Origin: Demequina silvatica
Lineage (GTDB): Bacteria > Actinomycetota > Actinomycetes > Actinomycetales > Demequinaceae
Assembly (NCBI RefSeq): GCF_000971215.1
Contig: NZ_BBMA01000002.1
Location: 603,111-667,110, forward strand
Reading direction: 5' to 3'
Length of the DNA stretch: 64,000 nucleotides
The notes under the pieces are model-generated. The model worked only from the letters and a program-made list of their open reading frames with translations. It did no database searches and was not told the origin of the DNA. Shown here in pieces: positions 7,406 through 16,262 of the stretch. The first letter of the stretch is position 1, and each line of letters opens with the position of its first letter. A program made the position numbers and the translations under genes.

Positions 7406-7701
7406 GACCGTGCGGGCTCCTTCCGCGAGAGCCAGGTCCACAGCGCCGGCACCAGCATCACCGCGCCGAGCGTGTACGCGAAGTCCTCCACCGGCGCGGT
7501 GCCCACGCGGACGCCGGAGATCAGCGACTCGTCGTACGCCACGATTCCGAGGCCCACGATGAGGTTGTCGAAGATCGCGGTGAGGAGGATCAGGACCAGC
7601 CCGGTGATGAGGAGGGGACGATGCGGCAGTCGCCTGAGCGTGGGCAGCGTCACCGCCGCGAGGAGGGCGAGGACGGCGACGGACAGCAGCACGTAGGTCA
7701 T
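7402..7701 (-). CDS. crtYf: C50 carotenoid cyclase subunit (CrtYf type)
   Basis: This 99-residue membrane protein of about three helices belongs to the small heterodimeric lycopene-cyclase family. The conserved acidic motif appears as GTAPVEDFAYTLG (about 69-81). Together with the upstream subunit it cyclises the elongated C50 chain ends. Ring type (epsilon in decaprenoxanthin, gamma in sarcinaxanthin, beta in C.p.450) cannot be decided from sequence alone. ATG at 7701 overlaps the stop of crtYe, and its own stop overlaps the crtEb start, so the three are translationally coupled. Confidence 0.85.
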   Translation of the reverse strand: MTYVLLSVAVLALLAAVTLPTLRRLPHRPLLITGLVLILLTAIFDNLIVGLGIVAYDESLISGVRVGTAPVEDFAYTLGAVMLVPALWTWLSRKEPARS

Positions 7702-8024
7702 GCGGGCTCCTTCGCGCGGTGCCGGCGGTCGAGCCAGCGCCACAGGAGGAGTGTCTGGTAGGCGAGCAGCACCAGGAAGAACAGCTCCTCGAGCGGTACC
7801 TCGGGCGCCAGGAGCACACCGGTGAGGTACGGCGCCTCGCCGATGAAGAAGATCCCCAGCCCCACCCCGATCGCGTCCCACACCAGGAAGAACGCGACCG
7901 CGATCGCGACGGTGAGGAGCGCGGCGCGGGGCCGGTCGAACACCGCGACGCGATGGCGCCAATCCAGCAGGCCCAGCCCGGCGATCGACACGAGCAGCGC
8001 GCCGAGGTACGCGAAGGACGTCAC
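7698..8024 (-). CDS. crtYe: C50 carotenoid cyclase subunit (CrtYe type)
   Basis: This 108-residue membrane protein has three hydrophobic segments and the family motif VPLEELFFLVLLAYQTLL (about 76-93), which carries the catalytic acidic pair. It pairs with CrtYf as the heterodimeric cyclase. The GTG at 8024 overlaps the crtI stop (GTGA) and the N-terminus MTSFAYLGALL matches the family start. Which of the two subunits is Ye and which Yf follows operon order by analogy with corynebacterial clusters. Confidence 0.85.
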   Translation of the reverse strand: MTSFAYLGALLVSIAGLGLLDWRHRVAVFDRPRAALLTVAIAVAFFLVWDAIGVGLGIFFIGEAPYLTGVLLAPEVPLEELFFLVLLAYQTLLLWRWLDRRHRAKEPA

Positions 8025-9637
8025 GCGCGGGCCCGCCGCGCGAGGTTGCCCAGGACGCCGCGGTCGCGCGAGCGCGCGAGGAAACCGGGCGGGGCGGGCG
8101 TGGGCAGCGGCCCCACGTCGACCGCGCCGAGCAGCCGCTTCGCCACCAGCTCCGCGGAGATGAGGCACAGCGGCACCCCGATGCCGGGCACGGTGGACGC
8201 GCCGGCGTACAGCAGGTTGGGCACCTTCGAGGAGACGTTCGCCGGACGGAACAGCGCGGACTGGGTGAGGGTGTGCTCGAGCCCGAGCGCCCCGCCCTCC
8301 CACGCGCCCATCTGCGTCGCGAAGTCCGACGGGGTGGTGACGCGCAGCACCGTGGAGCGCTCGGGGAGGTCCGGCACCCCGGCCCAGGTCCCCACCTGGG
8401 CGAGGTACCTCCGGCCCAGCGCCATGAGCGCCGCGCGCGACTCGGGCGTCTCGCCCAACGACGTGTCCGCGGGGAACGGCACCAGCATGAACAGGGAGTC
8501 CTTGCCCGGAGGTGATACCGAGGGGTCGGTGGCGCCTACGCGGGAGACGTAGATGGACGCGGGCACCGGTGGAAGGTCGCGCGCGAGGATCGCGTCGAAG
8601 TGCGCGTCCCAGTCGCGCGTGAACAGCAGGTTGTGGTGCGCCAGCTCGGGGACGTCGCCGTCGACCTCCGCCATCACCAGCAGGGCGCTCACGCCGGGCT
8701 TGCGACGCCGCCAGGACTTCTCGGGGTGCGACCGCCAGCGTTCCGGTACCAGCGCCGTCTCCAGGTGGTGGAGGTCCGCGGCGCCCACCACCGCATCGGC
8801 CCGGACCACCTCGCCGGACTCGAGGGTGACGCCCGTCGCGAAGCCGGCGTCGTCCACCAGGACGCCCGCGACGGGCGAGCCGGTGCGCAGCTCCGCGCCC
8901 TCCTCGCGGGCGACGCGCGCGATCGCCTCGGTGAGCGCGTACATGCCGCCGCGCGGGTAGCGCACGCCGTCGGTGAGGTCCAGGTGGCTCATGAGCGAGA
9001 ACAGGCCGGGTGCCCGGTCGGGCGAGGAGCCCAGGAACACCGCGTGGAAGCCCAGGATCTGGCGCAGCCGCGGGTCGCGCACCCGCGACGCGATGCGCGC
9101 GCCGAGCGAGCGGGTGAGCAGGCCCGTGAGCAGCGGCAGGCGGCGCATCACCTGGGCGTTCACCACGCCCTGCGGGCGTGCGAAGGTGGTGTAGAGGAAG
9201 CGCTCGAGCGCGAATCGGTAGAGCACGCCCGCCTCCTCGGCGTAGTCGCGCATGGCCGCGCCCTCGCCCGGGCTCAGCGCGTCGAAGCGGCGCCAGTTCT
9301 CCTCCGGGTCCGCGGACACGTCGAGCGTGGACGCGGCTTCCCACGCATCCGCGCCCTCGAAGAACACGCGGTAGCGGGGGTCGAGGTCGACGAGGTCCAG
9401 CTCCTGCTCGACGTCCCGTCCCATGAGCGCGAACCAATGCGCGAAGGCCTCGGGCATGAGGTACCACGAGGGTCCCGAGTCGAACGTGTGGCCGGCGACC
9501 TCGACGCGGCCCATGCGTCCGCCTAGGGTCGCGTGCTTCTCGAGCAGCACCACCTGGGCGCCGCCGCGCGCGAGCAGGCCGGCGGTCGCGAGGCCCGCGA
9601 CGCCGCCGCCGATCACCACCACCCGCGGGCCGCTCAT
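8021..9637 (-). CDS. crtI: Phytoene desaturase (lycopene-forming)
   Basis: This 538-residue FAD-dependent desaturase converts phytoene to lycopene. The N-terminal dinucleotide motif (VVVIGGGVAGLATAGLLARG, about 6-25) is followed by KHATLGGRMGRVEVAGHTFD and GPSWYLMPE, typical of CrtI. The C-terminus has the family segment NLLYAGASTVPGIGVPLCL (about 482-500), part of the CrtI FAD-binding signature. Length is normal (about 500-540). ATG at 9637 overlaps the crtB stop. Confidence 0.95.
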   Translation of the reverse strand: MSGPRVVVIGGGVAGLATAGLLARGGAQVVLLEKHATLGGRMGRVEVAGHTFDSGPSWYLMPEAFAHWFALMGRDVEQELDLVDLDPRYRVFFEGADAWEAASTLDVSADPEENWRRFDALSPGEGAAMRDYAEEAGVLYRFALERFLYTTFARPQGVVNAQVMRRLPLLTGLLTRSLGARIASRVRDPRLRQILGFHAVFLGSSPDRAPGLFSLMSHLDLTDGVRYPRGGMYALTEAIARVAREEGAELRTGSPVAGVLVDDAGFATGVTLESGEVVRADAVVGAADLHHLETALVPERWRSHPEKSWRRRKPGVSALLVMAEVDGDVPELAHHNLLFTRDWDAHFDAILARDLPPVPASIYVSRVGATDPSVSPPGKDSLFMLVPFPADTSLGETPESRAALMALGRRYLAQVGTWAGVPDLPERSTVLRVTTPSDFATQMGAWEGGALGLEHTLTQSALFRPANVSSKVPNLLYAGASTVPGIGVPLCLISAELVAKRLLGAVDVGPLPTPAPPGFLARSRDRGVLGNLARRARA

Positions 9638-10527
9638 GGGGTCCTCCGCGACCGGACTGCAAGGAGGTTGCGGGCGGCGAGGGACGCCTTGACGGGGTTG
9701 GGCACCCGCACGCGTCGCGTCACCAGCCTGCGCGCCGGCGTGGCCGCGATCTGGTCGAGCAGCCGCGCGTAGATGTCGATCGTGGTGCCCACGGCCGCGC
9801 GCGCCCGCGGGGGCAGCGCGCCGAGCACCTGCTGGGCCGCCGCGATGTCCCCCCGGCACTCCTCGACGAGGCCCGCGAGCCGCGCATCGTCCAGCGTCGC
9901 CGCCGTGACGCCGGGGAAGTAGCTGCGTCCCAGGTCGCCGTCGTCCGTCGCGAGGTCCCTCAGGAAGTTGACCTTCTGGTACGCGGCGCCCAGGCGGCGC
10001 GCGCCGGCGCGCACGTCGGGGTCGAGCGGCCGCGGTCCGGCGCCCGTGTTGACGAATACGGCCAGGCACATCTCCCCCACCACCTCGGCGGAGCCGAAGA
10101 TGTAGCGCGCCAGGGATTCCTCGTCGTGGGCGGCGGTGGAGAGGTCCATGCGCATCGAGGCGAAGAACGGCTCCGTCTGCTCCCGCGTGATCCCGACCTC
10201 GCGCGCCGTGAGCGCGAACGCGTGCGCGACCAGGTCCGTGCTGAAGCCGCGGTCCATCGCGGCGTGGACCTCGGCCTCGAAGGCGTCGAGCAGCTCGCCG
10301 GCGTCGGGGCCGCGGTAGGTGTCGACGATCTCGTCCGCGACGCGCACCATCGCGTACACGTCCCTGATGTGCGCGCGCTGGTCCCGCGGGAGCAGCCGGG
10401 TCCCGAGCCCGAAGGACGTCGAGTAGCGGGCGATCACCCGCGCGGCGGCGTCGCGTGCCGCGGCGTCGTAGAGGGCGAGGCTGGCGGCGCCGTCGTCGTG
10501 CCGTCGCCGTCGCGAGCGGCGGCTCAC
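9634..10527 (-). CDS. crtB: Phytoene synthase
   Basis: This 297-residue squalene/phytoene synthase family enzyme condenses two geranylgeranyl diphosphates to phytoene. Both Asp-rich motifs are visible: VRVADEIVD (about 62-70; DxxxD form) and the second around YQKVNFLRDLATDDGD (about 184-199). The start YSTSFGLGTRLLPRDQRAHI is the usual head of the fold. GTG at 10527 overlaps the crtE stop. Full length, no anomalies. Confidence 0.95.
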   Translation of the reverse strand: MSRRSRRRRHDDGAASLALYDAAARDAAARVIARYSTSFGLGTRLLPRDQRAHIRDVYAMVRVADEIVDTYRGPDAGELLDAFEAEVHAAMDRGFSTDLVAHAFALTAREVGITREQTEPFFASMRMDLSTAAHDEESLARYIFGSAEVVGEMCLAVFVNTGAGPRPLDPDVRAGARRLGAAYQKVNFLRDLATDDGDLGRSYFPGVTAATLDDARLAGLVEECRGDIAAAQQVLGALPPRARAAVGTTIDIYARLLDQIAATPARRLVTRRVRVPNPVKASLAARNLLAVRSRRTP

Positions 10528-11606
10528 GACAGCCGGTCCGCGAGGCTGTCGATGAGGTCCACGAGGTAGCCCGACAGCGGCGCCGGGATCCGCTCCGACG
10601 CGATGCGCCGCGCCGTGCGGCCGTGCTGGCGCGCGGTGCGCAGCGCCTGCTCGCGCGCGCCCGAGGCGACCAGCACCTCGCGCACGCGGGCGGCCCCGTC
10701 GTCATCCAGGTGAGGGTCGCCCACCGCGGCCTCGAGGACGGCCCTGCCCGCCGCATCGGCCCGCTGGAAGCCCAGGCGCAGCAGCTCGGTGCGCTTCCCG
10801 GCGCGCAGGTCCGACAGGACGGACTTGCCGGTGACGGCGGGGTCGCCGAACACGCCCAGGTCGTCGTCCACCAGCTGGAAGCTCAGGCCCAGCGAGGCGC
10901 CCAGCTTCTCGAGGTGGCTCACCATGGTCGGGTCGCCGCCCGCGAGCTGCGCGCCCGCGAGCAGCGGCACGATGCACGAGTACGTCGCGGTCTTCAGCTC
11001 CGCGACCACCAGCGAGTCCGCCTGCTCGGGGGCGACCATGCCGCCGTACATGTCGAGCAGCTCGCCCGCGATGGTGGTCCGGATCGCGCGCGTGACCAGG
11101 TCGAGGCACGCGATGCGGTGGTGGGCGGGCAGCTTCGCGCGGGAGATCAGGTCGTAGGACGATGCGAGGGCCAGGTCGCCTCCCAGGAGGGCGGCGGACA
11201 GGACGTGGGACTCCACCTGCTGCGGGGGGAGGCCGCTGGTCGCGAGGGCGGCACGGCGTGTGCCGGCCACGTTGGGGCGGCCGCGACGGACCTCGTCGCC
11301 GTCGAGCAGGTCGTCGTGGATGAGCATCGCCGTGTGGAGCATCTCCATCGCGGCGGCCACGGGCACCGCGGCCTCGGGGTCCTCGCCTCCGAGGCCCGCG
11401 TAGGCGGCGAGCGTGAGAGACGGGCGCAGGTCCTTGCCGCCCAGGTACTGCTCGCCTATGGACGCCCAGAGGTCGCGGTAGTCGGCGCCCGCGGAGGGCA
11501 GCTCGAGCATGGCGCGCTCGACGTGGCAGTCGAGCGTCGCGCGCACGTCGTCGAGATTGGCCTCGACGAAGGCGCGTACCCCGTCAACGGTCCCCAGCGG
11601 CGTCAT
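10524..11606 (-). CDS. crtE: Geranylgeranyl diphosphate synthase (polyprenyl synthetase)
   Basis: This trans-prenyl diphosphate synthase of 360 residues (361 if a GTG at 11609 is used) supplies GGPP to CrtB. The first Asp-rich motif is LIHDDLLDGDEVRRGRP and the second LVDDDLGVFGD. It is the first gene of the crt operon. A TATCCT -10-like box ends six bases before the ATG at 11606 and no ribosome site is seen, so a leaderless start at that ATG is preferred. Product chain length (C20) is inferred from the operon. Confidence 0.92.
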   Translation of the reverse strand: MTPLGTVDGVRAFVEANLDDVRATLDCHVERAMLELPSAGADYRDLWASIGEQYLGGKDLRPSLTLAAYAGLGGEDPEAAVPVAAAMEMLHTAMLIHDDLLDGDEVRRGRPNVAGTRRAALATSGLPPQQVESHVLSAALLGGDLALASSYDLISRAKLPAHHRIACLDLVTRAIRTTIAGELLDMYGGMVAPEQADSLVVAELKTATYSCIVPLLAGAQLAGGDPTMVSHLEKLGASLGLSFQLVDDDLGVFGDPAVTGKSVLSDLRAGKRTELLRLGFQRADAAGRAVLEAAVGDPHLDDDGAARVREVLVASGAREQALRTARQHGRTARRIASERIPAPLSGYLVDLIDSLADRLS

Positions 11607-11612
11607 CACGAC

Positions 11613-11618
11613 AGGATA
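11613..11618 (-). promoter_or_regulatory. Putative -10 element of the crt operon
   Basis: TATCCT on the minus strand lies six bases upstream of the crtE ATG, which places +1 at or next to the start codon. No clear -35 hexamer is seen; the region is occupied by the hairpin at 11628-11653. Confidence 0.5.
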
Positions 11619-11627
11619 GACAGCGGC

Positions 11628-11653
11628 GCCCCTGGGGGTATTCCCCCAGGGGC
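11628..11653 (-). terminator. Strong hairpin between pknB stop and crtE
   Basis: A perfect 11-bp inverted repeat (GCCCCTGGGGG, loop TATT, then its complement) lies 21 bases beyond the pknB stop and immediately upstream of the crt promoter. It most simply terminates the kinase operon transcript, but it overlaps where a crt -35 or regulator site would be. No T-tract follows. Confidence 0.65.
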
Positions 11654-11673
11654 CGACTGTTCTCGAAAAGTGA

Positions 11674-13797
11674 TCAGCGGCAGACGTACTGCTGCTCGGT
11701 CGTGTCGGGGACGTTCGGGTCCGGCGTCACCAGCACCGACCGCACGTCGCACCACATGATGAGCGAGACCACGGTGCCCGGCGCGACCTGCGTGCCGGCG
11801 TTCGGGTTGGTGGACTTGACCGTGCCGGCCATGTCGACGTTCGCCTCGCTCGTGTCGACCGTGACGTCGCCGAGCGCGAGGCCCTCGCCCTCGAGGTCCG
11901 CCTTGGCGGCGTTCTGCGACTTGCCGAGCACGTCCGGCACCGCGACCGTCGACGGCGCCTGCGCGACCACCAGGCTCACGGTCGAGCCGCGCTCCACGCG
12001 GCCCTCGCCCGGGTCCTGGCTCATGACGGTGCCGTCCTCGACGTCGGTGGTCTCCTGGTAGCTCTCCGACGGGACCAGGGAGAGGCGGCCGAGCTTCTGG
12101 CGCGCCTGCTCGATGGACTGGCCGGTGAGGTCCGGGAGCTTCACCAGGCCCGAGGCGAGGTAGAGGGTGACCGTCGAGTCGTTCGCGACCATCTCCCCGG
12201 CCTTGGGGTCGGTCTTGGAGGCGCGGCCGGCGTCGAGGCTCGCGTCGTCGACCGTGTCGCGCGCGACCACGCGCAGGCCGGCATCCTCCAGCGCCTTGAT
12301 CGCGTCATCCTCGGTGTAGCCCTTGACGTCGGGGACCTCGACCACGTCGGGGCCGGTCGACAGGAACACGGTGACCGTGGAGCCCTCGTCGACGTTGCGG
12401 CCCGCCTTGGGGTTGGTGCGCGTGACCAGGTCCTCCTCGATGGTGTCCGAGGGTTCCGTCTTGAACTCCGCGGCGAGCTGGAGCCGGTCGAGCTCCGCCT
12501 GCGCCTCCTGCTGCGTCATGCCCTCGAGATCGGTGATCTCGACGCGCGCGGCGGACGGGCTGGGCTCGACGCCGGGGGCGTCGCGGTTGATCATGAACAG
12601 CGCCGCGATGACGAGCGCGGCCGCGAGCAGCGCCGCGCCGAGGAGCGACCACTGGATGATGCGCTTCTTGCGCAGCGCGGCCTCGTCCTCCTCGTCGTCG
12701 ATGGTGTCGACGGCCGCGGTGGCAGGGGTGCCGCCGGCAGCCGCCTGGCCGTCCGCGCCCCAGGCGCCGGCCGGCATGACCGCGGTCTGACCGGCGACGG
12801 TGGCCTCGGGCATGATCTCGGTGGCGCCCGTGATGGGAGCGCCGTCCTCGCCGGCCATCGCGGCGGCGGCCACGCCTGCGGCGCCCGCGCCCAGCGCGGC
12901 CGAGCCGAGCGCGATCGCGCCGGTGGTCGGGGACACGCCGTCGCCGGCCATCACGCTGCGGAGGTCCGCGAGGAACTCCTGGGCGCTCGAGTACCGCTCG
13001 TCGCGGTTCTTCGACAGCGCGCGCCCGACCACCTGGTCGAGCTCGGCCGGGACGTCGGAGGCGAACTGCGACGGCTTGGGCGCGGGCTCGCGCACGTGCT
13101 GGTACGCGACGGACACGGGCGAGTCGCCGATGAACGGCGGGCGGCCGGTGAGCAGCTCGAAGAGCACGCAGCCGGTCGAGTAGAGGTCGGAGCGGGCGTC
13201 GACGTTCTCGCCGCGCGCCTGCTCGGGCGACAGGTACTGGGCGGTGCCCACCACGGCCTGCGTCTGGGTCATGGTCTGACCCGAGTCCGCGAGGGCGCGC
13301 GCGATGCCGAAGTCCATGACCTTCACCGCGCCGGTGGGCGTGAGCATGATGTTGGCCGGCTTGATGTCGCGGTGGACCAGGCCCGCGTGGTGCGAGTAGT
13401 CGAGCGCGGCGAGCACGCCGGCGGTGATCTCGACCGCCTCGTCGATGGGGGCCGCGACGTCGCCCTTGAGGATCTCGCGAACCGTGTGGCCCTCGACGTA
13501 CTCCATGACGATGAACGGCACCGCCTGCCGGTTGCCGTCGGGGTTGACGAACGCGTCCTCGCCCGTGTCGTACACGGCGACGATGCTGGGGTGGTTGAGT
13601 CCGGCGGCGGCCTGGGCCTCGCGGCGGAAGCGGGTCTGGAACGACGGGTCGCGCGCGAGGTCGGCGCGGAGGATCTTGATCGCGACCGTGCGTCCGAGGC
13701 GCGTGTCGTAGCCGACATGCACCTCGGCCATCCCACCCCGGCCGATGAGGTCCCCGACCTCATACCGTCCGGCGAGGATCTTCGGTTCGTCGTTCAT
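11674..13797 (-). CDS. pknB: PASTA-domain Ser/Thr protein kinase PknB
   Basis: This 707-residue membrane kinase controls cell growth and peptidoglycan synthesis. The Hanks-type kinase domain (about 10-275) has the Gly loop GRGGMAEV (19-26), Lys41 in VAIKIL, catalytic HRDIKPAN, DFG and the activation loop TMTQTQAVVGT. A 110-residue low-complexity juxtamembrane region precedes one membrane helix (about 380-402). The exterior part carries four PASTA repeats, identifiable by vPDv/lPDL and DPKAG- or DPGEG-type turns, and ends in a short Cys-containing tail. The ATG at 13797 is used. The distal position in the fhaA-fhaB-pstP-rodA-pbpA-pknA-pknB operon is canonical. Confidence 0.96.
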   Translation of the reverse strand: MNDEPKILAGRYEVGDLIGRGGMAEVHVGYDTRLGRTVAIKILRADLARDPSFQTRFRREAQAAAGLNHPSIVAVYDTGEDAFVNPDGNRQAVPFIVMEYVEGHTVREILKGDVAAPIDEAVEITAGVLAALDYSHHAGLVHRDIKPANIMLTPTGAVKVMDFGIARALADSGQTMTQTQAVVGTAQYLSPEQARGENVDARSDLYSTGCVLFELLTGRPPFIGDSPVSVAYQHVREPAPKPSQFASDVPAELDQVVGRALSKNRDERYSSAQEFLADLRSVMAGDGVSPTTGAIALGSAALGAGAAGVAAAAMAGEDGAPITGATEIMPEATVAGQTAVMPAGAWGADGQAAAGGTPATAAVDTIDDEEDEAALRKKRIIQWSLLGAALLAAALVIAALFMINRDAPGVEPSPSAARVEITDLEGMTQQEAQAELDRLQLAAEFKTEPSDTIEEDLVTRTNPKAGRNVDEGSTVTVFLSTGPDVVEVPDVKGYTEDDAIKALEDAGLRVVARDTVDDASLDAGRASKTDPKAGEMVANDSTVTLYLASGLVKLPDLTGQSIEQARQKLGRLSLVPSESYQETTDVEDGTVMSQDPGEGRVERGSTVSLVVAQAPSTVAVPDVLGKSQNAAKADLEGEGLALGDVTVDTSEANVDMAGTVKSTNPNAGTQVAPGTVVSLIMWCDVRSVLVTPDPNVPDTTEQQYVCR

Positions 13798-13840
13798 TCA
13801 CTCTTCCTTAGTGGTCCGTGTTCGGGGGCCATTGTCGCAT

Positions 13841-14797
13841 CTACCGTGTTCCCGGCCGCCGACGCTCGACGTCGGGGCGGGGGCGGTACTCGCGGGGAGC
13901 GATGCTGGGCGGCATGGCGCGACGCGGCGGGGAGGCGGGCAGCGAGGCCTCGACGGGAACCCGGGCTCCGCTGCCCGGCTCGACCAGGGTCAGCTCCGCG
14001 AGCAGGCGGTCCAGCTCGAGCGCGGAGGCCGGGCGGCGGCGGGGGTTCTTCTCGAGCAGCCGGGTGATGAGGGTCGCGAGCTCGGGCGACACGTCTCCCG
14101 GCAGCGGCGGGACCGGGTCGTTGACCTGGGCGATCGCGATGTCGACGGCGCTCGCGGCCGTGAAGGGGCGCTTTCCCGCGACCGCCTCGAACGCGATGAT
14201 GCCCAGCGCGTAGAGGTCGGACGCCGGGGTGGCGGGCTTGCCGAGCGCGAGCTCGGGCGCGAGGTACTGCGCGGTACCCATCACCATGCCGGTCGCGGTG
14301 AGCGTGGTCTGGTCCGTGCCGCGGCTCACGCCGAAGTCGGTGATCTTGACCCGGTCGCCCTCCTGGACCAGCAGGTTGCCCGGCTTGACGTCGCGGTGCA
14401 TGATCCCGGCGGCGTGCGCGGCGTCGAGGCCGCGGCACGTGTGGCGCAGGATGGTGATGAGGCGCGACTCGTCGAGGGTGCGCTCGCGTTCGAGGATCGA
14501 GGACAGCGGCTCGCCCTCCACCAGCTCCATCACGATGTACGGCGTGCCGTCGTGCTCGCCGAAGTCGAACACCTGCGCGATGTTGCCGTGGAGCAGGCCG
14601 GCGGCGTTCTTGGCCTCGTTGCGGAAGCGCTTGAGGAACGTCTCGTTCTCCGCGGCGCCGTCCTTGAGGACCTTGATCGCGATCTCACGGTCGAGGTCCG
14701 CGTCGGTGCCGCGCCACACCTCTCCCATGCCGCCCACGGCGAGGAGGGAGCGCAGGACGTAGCGCCCGCCCAGGGTGGTGCCTGCGTGGATGCCCAT
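13841..14797 (-). CDS. pknA: Ser/Thr protein kinase PknA-like, without membrane segment
   Basis: This 318-residue Hanks-type kinase has the Gly loop AVGGMGEV, Lys in IAIKVLKD, HRDVKPGN, DFGVSR and a TLTATGMVMGTAQYLAPE activation segment. The kinase domain fills residues 12-275. The remaining 45 residues are Pro/Arg-rich (SPPRRAMPPSIAPREYRPRP) and contain no hydrophobic helix. Mycobacterial PknA has a C-terminal membrane anchor and short exterior tail, so this copy appears soluble or peripheral. It begins one base after the pbpA stop and lies 43 bases upstream of pknB. Confidence 0.92.
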   Translation of the reverse strand: MGIHAGTTLGGRYVLRSLLAVGGMGEVWRGTDADLDREIAIKVLKDGAAENETFLKRFRNEAKNAAGLLHGNIAQVFDFGEHDGTPYIVMELVEGEPLSSILERERTLDESRLITILRHTCRGLDAAHAAGIMHRDVKPGNLLVQEGDRVKITDFGVSRGTDQTTLTATGMVMGTAQYLAPELALGKPATPASDLYALGIIAFEAVAGKRPFTAASAVDIAIAQVNDPVPPLPGDVSPELATLITRLLEKNPRRRPASALELDRLLAELTLVEPGSGARVPVEASLPASPPRRAMPPSIAPREYRPRPDVERRRPGTR

Positions 14798-14798
14798 G

Positions 14799-16262
14799 TC
14801 AGCTGCCTCCCTGAGCCGCGATCGCGGCCTCGATCACGGCGCGCGCGATGGGCGCCGCGACGCGACCACCGGTGACCTCGCCCTCGGTGGAGCCGCCGTT
14901 CTCCACCAGCACCGCGACCGCGACCACCGGGTTGTCCGCAGGCGCGAAGCCCACGAACCACGTGTGCGGGCGGTCGCCCGTGCCGGTCTCCGCGGTGCCG
15001 GTCTTTCCCGCGACGTCGATGCCGGAGATCTGCGCCGCCGTGCCGGTGCCCTCCTGCACCACCGCGACCATCATGTCGGTGAGCTCGTTCGCGTCGGAGC
15101 GCGTCATGGGTTGCGACATCTCCTCGGGCTCGTACTCCTCGATGACCCGCAGGTCCGCGTCGCGCACGTTGTCGACCAGGTAGGGCCGCATGAGCACGCC
15201 GTCGTTCGCGATCCCCGCCGCGACCATCGCCATCTGCAGCGGGGTCGCGCGGTCGTCGTACTGCCCGATCGACGCCATCGCCGTCTGCGCCTCGTCCGGG
15301 TCGTCGGGCAGCCGCGAGGGGGTGACCGCGAGCGGGATCGACAGCTGCTCGCCCCAGCCGAACTCCTCGGCCTTGCGCTCGACCACGCCCCACCCGAGCT
15401 GCATCCCGAGGTTCGCGAAGGACGTGTTGCAGCTCATCGCGAGGGAGTCCTCGAGCGTCTGGCGCTCGTTCGCGGAGCAGGACTCGCCGCCGTAGTTCTC
15501 GATGGTGGTGGTCGTCAGCGGGAGATCCAGCTCGTCGGGGGCGTACAGCTCCGAGTCCGCGTCGTAGCCCGCCTCGAGCGCGGCCGCGGAGACGATGAGC
15601 TTGAACGTCGAGCCCGGCGGGTAGGTGTCGCCCGCGATGGCCCGGTTGACCAGCGGGCCGTCCTCCTGCGCGAGCAGGTCCTGGTAGTTCTGGTCCACCT
15701 CGGCCGTGTTGTGGCCCGCGAGCAGGGCCGGGTCGTACGTGGGGCTCGTCACCATGGCGAGCACCTCTCCGGTGGACGGGTCGAGCGCGACCACCGCCCC
15801 CGCATCGTCCCCCAGCGCCTCCGCCGCGGCCCGCTGGACCTCCGCGTCGAGCGTCAGCTCGACGCTCGCGCCGCGCTGCGTCTCCCCGGACACGAGGTTG
15901 CCAAGCCGGGTCCAGAAGAGAGAGTCGGCGGTGCCGGAGAGCAGGTCGTTCTCGGTCTGCTCGATCGCGGTGCGCCCGAAGACGATGCTGTAGTAGCCCG
16001 TCGCGGCGGCGTACAGGGGGCCGTCGGCGTAGGTGCGCTGGTAGTTGAACGGGTCGTCGACGGGCTTGGACCACACCACGGACTCGCCGTCGACCACGAT
16101 GGGGCCGCGGAAGGTGCCGTACTCGCGGTAGAGCGTGCGGACGTTGCGGGCGTCGGCGTTGAGGTCGCCGGCGGCGATCACCTGGATGTAGGACGCCGCG
16201 ATCATCAGCGTGAGGAACATCGCGAGGACGATCACGGAGAGGCGGCGGACGGGCTCGTTCAC
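14799..16262 (-). CDS. pbpA: Penicillin-binding protein A (D,D-transpeptidase)
   Basis: This 487-residue class B PBP cross-links peptidoglycan. An N-terminal signal anchor (about 10-28) is followed by a dimerisation region and the transpeptidase domain. Active-site motifs: SxxK as GSTFKL (about 257-262), SxN as SCN, and KTG as AGKTGTAET. GTG at 16262 overlaps the rodA stop, giving coupled expression of the SEDS glycosyltransferase and its cognate PBP. PbpA in actinobacteria acts in septal or growth-zone wall synthesis and is regulated by PknB. Confidence 0.95.
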   Translation of the reverse strand: MNEPVRRLSVIVLAMFLTLMIAASYIQVIAAGDLNADARNVRTLYREYGTFRGPIVVDGESVVWSKPVDDPFNYQRTYADGPLYAAATGYYSIVFGRTAIEQTENDLLSGTADSLFWTRLGNLVSGETQRGASVELTLDAEVQRAAAEALGDDAGAVVALDPSTGEVLAMVTSPTYDPALLAGHNTAEVDQNYQDLLAQEDGPLVNRAIAGDTYPPGSTFKLIVSAAALEAGYDADSELYAPDELDLPLTTTTIENYGGESCSANERQTLEDSLAMSCNTSFANLGMQLGWGVVERKAEEFGWGEQLSIPLAVTPSRLPDDPDEAQTAMASIGQYDDRATPLQMAMVAAGIANDGVLMRPYLVDNVRDADLRVIEEYEPEEMSQPMTRSDANELTDMMVAVVQEGTGTAAQISGIDVAGKTGTAETGTGDRPHTWFVGFAPADNPVVAVAVLVENGGSTEGEVTGGRVAAPIARAVIEAAIAAQGGS

